From: Pedobacter roseus
Lineage (GTDB): Bacteria > Bacteroidota > Bacteroidia > Sphingobacteriales > Sphingobacteriaceae
Assembly: GCF_014395225.1 (NCBI RefSeq)
Contig: NZ_CP060723.1
Span: 1,736,001 to 1,800,000 of the forward strand
DNA length: 64,000 nucleotides
Reading direction: 5' to 3'
A program made the translations under genes and the position numbers. The notes below the pieces were generated by a model. That model worked only from the letters and a program-made list of their open reading frames with translations, did not search any database and was not told the DNA's origin. Positions within the stretch are counted from its first letter, which is position 1, and every line of letters begins with the position of its first letter. Shown one piece after another: positions 58,449 to 64,000 of this stretch.

Positions 58449-61400
58449 TAGAAGAGCTTTATTTGAGGTTAAAAGAATTAAATGTTAGCCTAAGTGTTGT
58501 AGGAGAGAAATTGAATATTACAGCTCCTAAGGGTATCCTCCAAAAAGAATTGATCGAAAAGATTAAGGCAAATAAAGATGGTTTGCTTAAATATATTCTT
58601 TTACAATCTCAAAGCAGATCTACTAGAACTATCCCTGTCACCATTAGTCAAGGCAGGTTTATTCTGTCATCATCACAAACTAGGTTATGGGTATTATGTC
58701 AGTTTATTGGTGCAAATGAAGCTTATAATACATACGGTGCATATGTATTCTCCGGGGCGCTTGATAGCGGGGCACTATATCGCAGCTTCCTTTCTCTTCT
58801 AAGCCGTCATGAGATTCTGCGAACGGTTTTCCGTGGGGACGATGACGGCAGTGTATTTCAGGTAGTTCTTGATGTAGACATGATTGGTTTTTCTCTGGGG
58901 GAGAGTGACCACCGTGGATCTGATCGGGATGCTTTAGAGGGGGTCATCAAGAGTGACTTCAGTTTACCGTTCGATCTCTCGTCGGGTCCACTTCTACGCG
59001 TGCACCTTTACCGTACAGATAACGAGGAGTGGGTGTTAACTTACGTACTCCACCATATTATCAGTGATGGCTGGTCAATGACGATTCTTTTTCGCGAACT
59101 TCTGGAGCTTTACAATGGCGAGGTTACGGGCATGCCTGTAGAGCTTCCCGTGCTGAATATCCAGTATCGGGACTATGCCGCCTGGGAGCAGTCTATCCTT
59201 TCCGGGGATATTTATGCCAGACACCGGGATTACTGGTTGAGACTGCTTTCCGGAGAACTTCCGGTTCTGAATCTCTGGAGCGATCGTCCACGTCCTGCAG
59301 TGAAGACTTATAACGGGGGTATAGTTCACAGTATGCTTGACAGGGATTTATCCGACAGTTTCCAGAACCTATGTTATCAGAGCGGCTCGACGCTTTTTAT
59401 GGGACTTATTTCTGTGGTGAATATCCTTCTTTACCGCTATAGTGGTCAGGATGATGTTATCGTTGGCACTCCAATGGCTGGGCGTGAGCACCCTGACCTT
59501 GAGGGCCAAATCGGGTTTTATGTGAACACTGTTGCACTCCGTACACGTCTCGCCGGAAGCAAGAGCTTTCGAGAGATACTGGGACATGTACGTGGGGTCT
59601 GCCTTGAGGCATACGAGCACCAGGCTTACCCGTTCGATAAACTTGTTGAAGAACTTGACCTGCAGCGGGACATGAGTAGAAACCCTCTGTTTGATGTGAT
59701 GGTGGCATTACAGAATATTCCGCAGGAATCATTACCCGCTATGGATAACCTTAATTTTAGTGAGTTCAAGGCTGTCAACAGTGGAAAAAGCAAATATGAC
59801 ATTTTGTTCAATTTTATCGAATGCACTGAAGGATTGACAATTGATTTTGAATATAATGCAGATCTTTATGATCAACCAACTGCCCAAAAGATAGTTGCTC
59901 ACTTTAATAAACTTTTGACCGCCATAATCGACTCTCCCGATGTTCGGATAATGGATCTGGATTATCTGGGTGATGATGAGTTCCGCGAGGTCGTTGAGGA
60001 GTTCAATTCAACAGCATTTATTTATTCAAGTGAGAGAACGGTTGTTGACCTCTTCCGTGATCAGGTAATTATCAGTCCAGATGCTCCTGCGCTGGTTTTT
60101 GAGGGTGAAGTTCTTAGTTATTCTGATATTGATCTTGTCTCAAATCGGCTGGGGCATTATATTCTTTCAATGACATCTGTTTCTCCCGGGGACTGTATTG
60201 GTGTTTTCTTGGAGCGTTCTGTTTGGAACGTCATCGCGATGCTGTCTGTCTTTAAACTTGGCTGTGTATATGTCCCGATAGACACAGGTTACCCGTTGGA
60301 AAGGGTCAGGGCGATACTACGGGAAAGTGGCGCTAAAGTACTTTTGACAGAGGGGCCACATTTTAGGAATTTTTCTGACATATGCTTGTGTCTTTCCATT
60401 TCTGATTTAGAGACAGGTCTTAACAGTTTTTCTACTAGCGATCTAGGGTTCAATATCGAATGGGAACACTCTTCATATGTTATCTATACCTCTGGTTCTA
60501 CAGGTGTTCCGAAAGGTATAGAGCAGACCCATCGTACTCTTTATAACTTGATAAGTTGGAGTATGCGGAACGGTAGTCCCAGCCCTGTAATAAAATATCT
60601 CCAGTTCTCCTCCTTTAGCTTTGACATGTCCATCTACGATACTTTGTATTCATTATGTACTGGCGGAGAGCTGCACGTAATTAGTGATCTTAGGCGTTCA
60701 GATATGTATTCTCTCCGTACCTATATCCTTGATAACGGGTTATCCATACTATCTATTCCGTGTGCGATAGCTAAAACTATGTTTGATGGGGATGTAGGGT
60801 CATTTTCTGGACATAGGGTAAATAAGATCGTGTGTGCCGGAGAGCAACTGTATATCGACGGAGAGCTAAGAGACTTCCTTCGGGATAATCCTTGGGTAGT
60901 TATCGAGAATCTTTATGGGCCTTCCGAGACACATGTAGTCACGGGCATTTCATACAGCTTTTCAGGAGGGTATGTTCCAGAGAAGGCAAGTATAGGAAGG
61001 CCCATAGATAATATTCAGATCTACATTCTGGACAGTGGAATGAAACCTGTGTCCAAAGGAATGGAGGGGGAAATCTATATAGGAGGGATGAATGTAGCCA
61101 AGGGTTACTTGGGCCGGCCTGACCTGACGCTGGAGCGATTTATCAATAATCCGGTAATTAAAGGCCGGGTTTACCGGAGTGGAGATATTGGACGTTGGGA
61201 TGCTGCCGGAAATATCGAATACTTAGGAAGATCGGATGCTCAGGTGAAGATAAATGGATATCGGATCGAGCTAGAGGAAATAGAGACTGTTTTGAGAGGC
61301 CACCCAGAGGTTCGGGAAACTGCGGTAACGGTGAACGAATTAGAGAGTGGAAGCAGATATCTAGTTGCATATATAACGGGATCGGCAAATTTGGAGAAGG

Positions 61401-64000
61401 ATATGCTCCACAGTTACCTAAGTGAAATGCTGCCGGGCTATATGGTTCCCAATCAATATGTGTTCTTGGAAAACCTACCTCTAACTGCTACCGGCAAGCT
61501 CGATCGGCGCTCGCTTCCCGATCCATTAGATACCTGGGACGCGAGAACCGAATATGTTGCTCCAGGTAATGATCTGGAGCGTATCCTGACCAAGATATGG
61601 TCAGAAGTGCTGGGCAGGGAACGTGTCGGTATTAATGACGACTTCTTCGAACTCGGAGGAGATAGTATCAAGGCAATTCAAATCGCTTCCAGATTACGAG
61701 GATACAACTATGCATTAAAGATTCAAGATATTCTGCTTTATCCCAAAATTAAAAATCTTAACTCTAGAGTTTTACTCCAGCATAAAATTTCAATTCAAAA
61801 TCCTGTAACTGGAAAAATTTTATTGACTCCGATTCAAAAAAGGTTTTTTGCTAATGATTCACCAGATAAAGAGTATTACCACCAATCGATCTTGTTGGAT
61901 TTTAATGATCCGATAGTATTTGCAGGGCTGCAAAACTCATTGAATGAAATTTTACTTCATCATGATGCACTTAGGATAACTTTTAGGAATACAAAAGATG
62001 GGTGGATTCAGAACATAGGTAACGGAAATGTTAAGGTACATCTGGAAGTTGCTATGACGGACCAAGAAGATAATGTGCGAAAATCTGCATTAAAGGTTAA
62101 AAAGAGCTTAACATTAGGCCGTGGTCCTCTTGTTAAAGCTATTATTTTCAAAGGTAAGGACAAGGATCGTCTGTTGATCGTAATTCATCATCTTATTGTC
62201 GATGGTGTATCCTGGAGAATAATTTTGCAAGATTTATCTACTTTATATGCCCAATATTTATCAAATGAAGCCTTGAGGTTACCTGCTAAAACCGAATCAT
62301 TTCAGCACTGGTCAAAACAACAGTGGGAATATGCCAAAAGTATTACCCTATTAAAAGAAAAAACTTATTGGACTACAATCGATCAGGCTCATTCAGATAG
62401 TATACCGATGGATTATGAAGAAAGGGGAAGTTTGGAGAAAGATTCTTCGATTTTGACATTTGTTCTGACTGAAATAGCTACTAAAAAGCTTACCAGCGAT
62501 TGTTACTCGGCATATAGTACAGAAGTTAATGACATACTTCTTACTGCACTAAACTTTGCGCTCCTAGATACTTTCCAGATGCAGGACGTGGGGATATATC
62601 TTGAGGGCCATGGTAGAGAAGATATAGATGGTGATATGGATGTGACAAGAACCGTGGGATGGTTTACTACTATGTATCCTGTCATATTAAAAATGAAATT
62701 TTCCAACGAACCCACTCGTCAATTACTTGAGGTCAAAGAAACATTGCGAAATGTACCAAATAAAGGAATTGGTTATGGTATATTGAGGTACTTAAATGAG
62801 GTTGATTTCAAAAACCATACTGACATTGCTTTCAATAATTTGGGGGAATTTAAAGATGGGGAAAACAACAATGAAGAATATACCAAAATTTTTAGATTCT
62901 CTAAAGATGATCATGGGAGTGATGTATCAGAGAAGCGGAGGCGGGACCACATACTTTATTTCAATGCAATCATTGTAAACGGAAAGATGTCTCTATCTGT
63001 TAACTACAGTCGTAAACAATTCAAGACTAAAACTATTGACAGCTTGGCAAAAGCGTATGAAAATAGACTGTTGGATTTGATAAACAATCTTGCCGCATTT
63101 GACTTTGCTTCTGTAACTCCCAGTGATTTAACCTTCAGAAATATAAACATTGACGATTTATTGAAGTTTAATAAAGAGAATAATATAGAAGATGTATATA
63201 CGCTGAGCCATATGCAGAAGGGACTATATTTTCATTGGCTATATTCAAGGTATTCTTTTTCCTATTTTGGTCAATTAACGTATAAAATAAGGGGAGAGAT
63301 TAGTGTTCCAGATTTGAATATTAGCTACGATAGATTAGTTGCCAGATATCAGGTGCTCAGAACCTTCTTCACTGATGAGCTTTCGGACGAAATTTTACAA
63401 ATTGTCGTAAAAAATGTAGGATCAAACTTTATTTATATTGATTCCACCTCAGATAAAGATTTTTCACTGGATGATTTTAAAAGAAAGGATAAATTAAAGG
63501 GCTTTGATCTAAATCGTGGTTCACAAATGCGACTTACTGTAATTAGATTGGATGACCATCACCATGAATTTATCTGGAGTCATCATCATATTTTAATGGA
63601 TGGCTGGTGCTTGAATAGGCTTATAACCGAATTTTTTATGATATATCAGGGAGTAATTTCCAAAACGGCCATAGATCTTCCTTTACCAATTCCATACTCC
63701 CGATATATAGACTGGTTAGGTGGTGTCAATCAGACAAAGAGCCTTGATTACTGGAAGAAATACCTTTTAAATTTCAATGAGGTAACAGGAGTGCCAAGAC
63801 AGAAGGCCCAAAGCTCAGCAGGTTTTACTGAAGAAAAACTTAAATTCTCAATCGAAGAAAGTTTAAGTCTATCAATCAGGCACCTTACAAGAGGACTTGG
63901 AATAACAGAAAGCATTTTCTTTCAGTCAGTCTGGTCGATCGTTTTAAGCAGGTATAATAATACAACCGATATTTTATTTGGCACGGTAGTTTCAGGAAGG
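58445..64000 (+). CDS. NRPS 3: docking-C-A-T-E-C-... (3' end outside window)
   Basis: 1852 codons are visible with no stop before the edge. The ATG overlaps the NRPS2 stop (ATGA). A TubC-like docking segment occupies ~1-50 (IEELYLRLKELNVSLSVVGE). C1 starts at ILSSSQTRLWVLCQF (~72) with HHIISDGWS (~203). A is ~526-1018 (YTSGSTGVPKGIEQTH, SFDMSIYDTLY, NLYGPSETHVV, YRSGDIGRW). T has FFELGGDSIKA (~1067), the GGDS form typical before epimerases. E is ~1122-1562 with HHLIVDGVSW, YLEGHGRE and VGWFTTMYPV, all epimerisation motifs. C2 starts at YTLSHMQKGLYFHWL (~1582) with HHHILMDGW, a DCL-type C domain that accepts a D-residue. By hand alignment the A code reads D-M-Y-S-V-A-L-V-V-K, which I cannot assign. 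The module therefore adds a D-configured residue of unknown identity. Confidence 0.93.
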   Translation, partial: MIEELYLRLKELNVSLSVVGEKLNITAPKGILQKELIEKIKANKDGLLKYILLQSQSRSTRTIPVTISQGRFILSSSQTRLWVLCQFIGANEAYNTYGAYVFSGALDSGALYRSFLSLLSRHEILRTVFRGDDDGSVFQVVLDVDMIGFSLGESDHRGSDRDALEGVIKSDFSLPFDLSSGPLLRVHLYRTDNEEWVLTYVLHHIISDGWSMTILFRELLELYNGEVTGMPVELPVLNIQYRDYAAWEQSILSGDIYARHRDYWLRLLSGELPVLNLWSDRPRPAVKTYNGGIVHSMLDRDLSDSFQNLCYQSGSTLFMGLISVVNILLYRYSGQDDVIVGTPMAGREHPDLEGQIGFYVNTVALRTRLAGSKSFREILGHVRGVCLEAYEHQAYPFDKLVEELDLQRDMSRNPLFDVMVALQNIPQESLPAMDNLNFSEFKAVNSGKSKYDILFNFIECTEGLTIDFEYNADLYDQPTAQKIVAHFNKLLTAIIDSPDVRIMDLDYLGDDEFREVVEEFNSTAFIYSSERTVVDLFRDQVIISPDAPALVFEGEVLSYSDIDLVSNRLGHYILSMTSVSPGDCIGVFLERSVWNVIAMLSVFKLGCVYVPIDTGYPLERVRAILRESGAKVLLTEGPHFRNFSDICLCLSISDLETGLNSFSTSDLGFNIEWEHSSYVIYTSGSTGVPKGIEQTHRTLYNLISWSMRNGSPSPVIKYLQFSSFSFDMSIYDTLYSLCTGGELHVISDLRRSDMYSLRTYILDNGLSILSIPCAIAKTMFDGDVGSFSGHRVNKIVCAGEQLYIDGELRDFLRDNPWVVIENLYGPSETHVVTGISYSFSGGYVPEKASIGRPIDNIQIYILDSGMKPVSKGMEGEIYIGGMNVAKGYLGRPDLTLERFINNPVIKGRVYRSGDIGRWDAAGNIEYLGRSDAQVKINGYRIELEEIETVLRGHPEVRETAVTVNELESGSRYLVAYITGSANLEKDMLHSYLSEMLPGYMVPNQYVFLENLPLTATGKLDRRSLPDPLDTWDARTEYVAPGNDLERILTKIWSEVLGRERVGINDDFFELGGDSIKAIQIASRLRGYNYALKIQDILLYPKIKNLNSRVLLQHKISIQNPVTGKILLTPIQKRFFANDSPDKEYYHQSILLDFNDPIVFAGLQNSLNEILLHHDALRITFRNTKDGWIQNIGNGNVKVHLEVAMTDQEDNVRKSALKVKKSLTLGRGPLVKAIIFKGKDKDRLLIVIHHLIVDGVSWRIILQDLSTLYAQYLSNEALRLPAKTESFQHWSKQQWEYAKSITLLKEKTYWTTIDQAHSDSIPMDYEERGSLEKDSSILTFVLTEIATKKLTSDCYSAYSTEVNDILLTALNFALLDTFQMQDVGIYLEGHGREDIDGDMDVTRTVGWFTTMYPVILKMKFSNEPTRQLLEVKETLRNVPNKGIGYGILRYLNEVDFKNHTDIAFNNLGEFKDGENNNEEYTKIFRFSKDDHGSDVSEKRRRDHILYFNAIIVNGKMSLSVNYSRKQFKTKTIDSLAKAYENRLLDLINNLAAFDFASVTPSDLTFRNINIDDLLKFNKENNIEDVYTLSHMQKGLYFHWLYSRYSFSYFGQLTYKIRGEISVPDLNISYDRLVARYQVLRTFFTDELSDEILQIVVKNVGSNFIYIDSTSDKDFSLDDFKRKDKLKGFDLNRGSQMRLTVIRLDDHHHEFIWSHHHILMDGWCLNRLITEFFMIYQGVISKTAIDLPLPIPYSRYIDWLGGVNQTKSLDYWKKYLLNFNEVTGVPRQKAQSSAGFTEEKLKFSIEESLSLSIRHLTRGLGITESIFFQSVWSIVLSRYNNTTDILFGTVVSGR

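Overview
The window looks like chromosome of a Bacteroidota member, probably Sphingobacteriaceae and Pedobacter-like. This rests on several things: a type IX secretion (T9SS) type B cargo gene next to a PorP/SprF-family gene; promoters of the TTTG / TAnnTTTG type; PgpH-like HD hydrolase, POT transporter and SPFH families typical of that phylum; and an IntDOT-like integrase. Genus is inferred, not proven.

Layout. 1-15074 is the 3' part of a giant repetitive surface protein (about 35 Calx-beta-like repeats, eight 91-residue cadherin-like repeats, three DUF11-like domains, a C-terminal sorting domain). A PorP/SprF-like gene and a TPR/PD40/OmpA-like gene follow, and the three together look like one secreted adhesin with its outer-membrane and periplasmic partners. 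18150-19530 is gene-free DNA of degenerate ~230-250 bp repeats. 19660-23984 is a mutagenesis cassette (Y-family polymerase and error-prone DnaE) behind a promoter carrying two copies of ACTAA-N5-TTAGT. 24230-35543 is ordinary chromosome: a YdeI-like protein, a polyprenol-phosphate glycosyltransferase, three POT peptide transporters, a secreted protein of unknown function, a thiolase, and a compact SPFH / membrane protein / ribbon-helix-helix operon. A 7TM-HD phosphodiesterase precedes tRNA-Ser and two identical tRNA-Pro genes.

Just after the second tRNA-Pro the character changes: a tyrosine recombinase, long AT-rich gene-poor DNA with decayed reading frames, a penicillin-binding protein 1A, then a biosynthetic operon running off the right edge. 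I read this as a genomic island or integration hot spot, though only one end is visible.

The operon (44867 to beyond 64000) encodes a NusG/UpxY/LoaP-like antiterminator, a fatty acyl-AMP ligase with carrier domain (frameshifted at a G9 tract), and three NRPS proteins: C-A-T-C-A-T, C-A(monooxygenase)-T and C-A-T-E-C-..., each with a TubC-like N-terminal docking region. The expected product is a lipopeptide: acyl chain, two identical residues (code closest to alanine as I recall it), a glycine that an internal flavin monooxygenase may alpha-hydroxylate, a D-residue, and more beyond the window. The most striking features are a 1574-bp stretch covering the adenylation domain present twice without visible differences in NRPS1, a luciferase-like monooxygenase embedded in an adenylation domain whose code looks glycine-like, the G9 frameshift as a possible phase switch, and a dedicated antiterminator gene with a strong promoter at the operon head.
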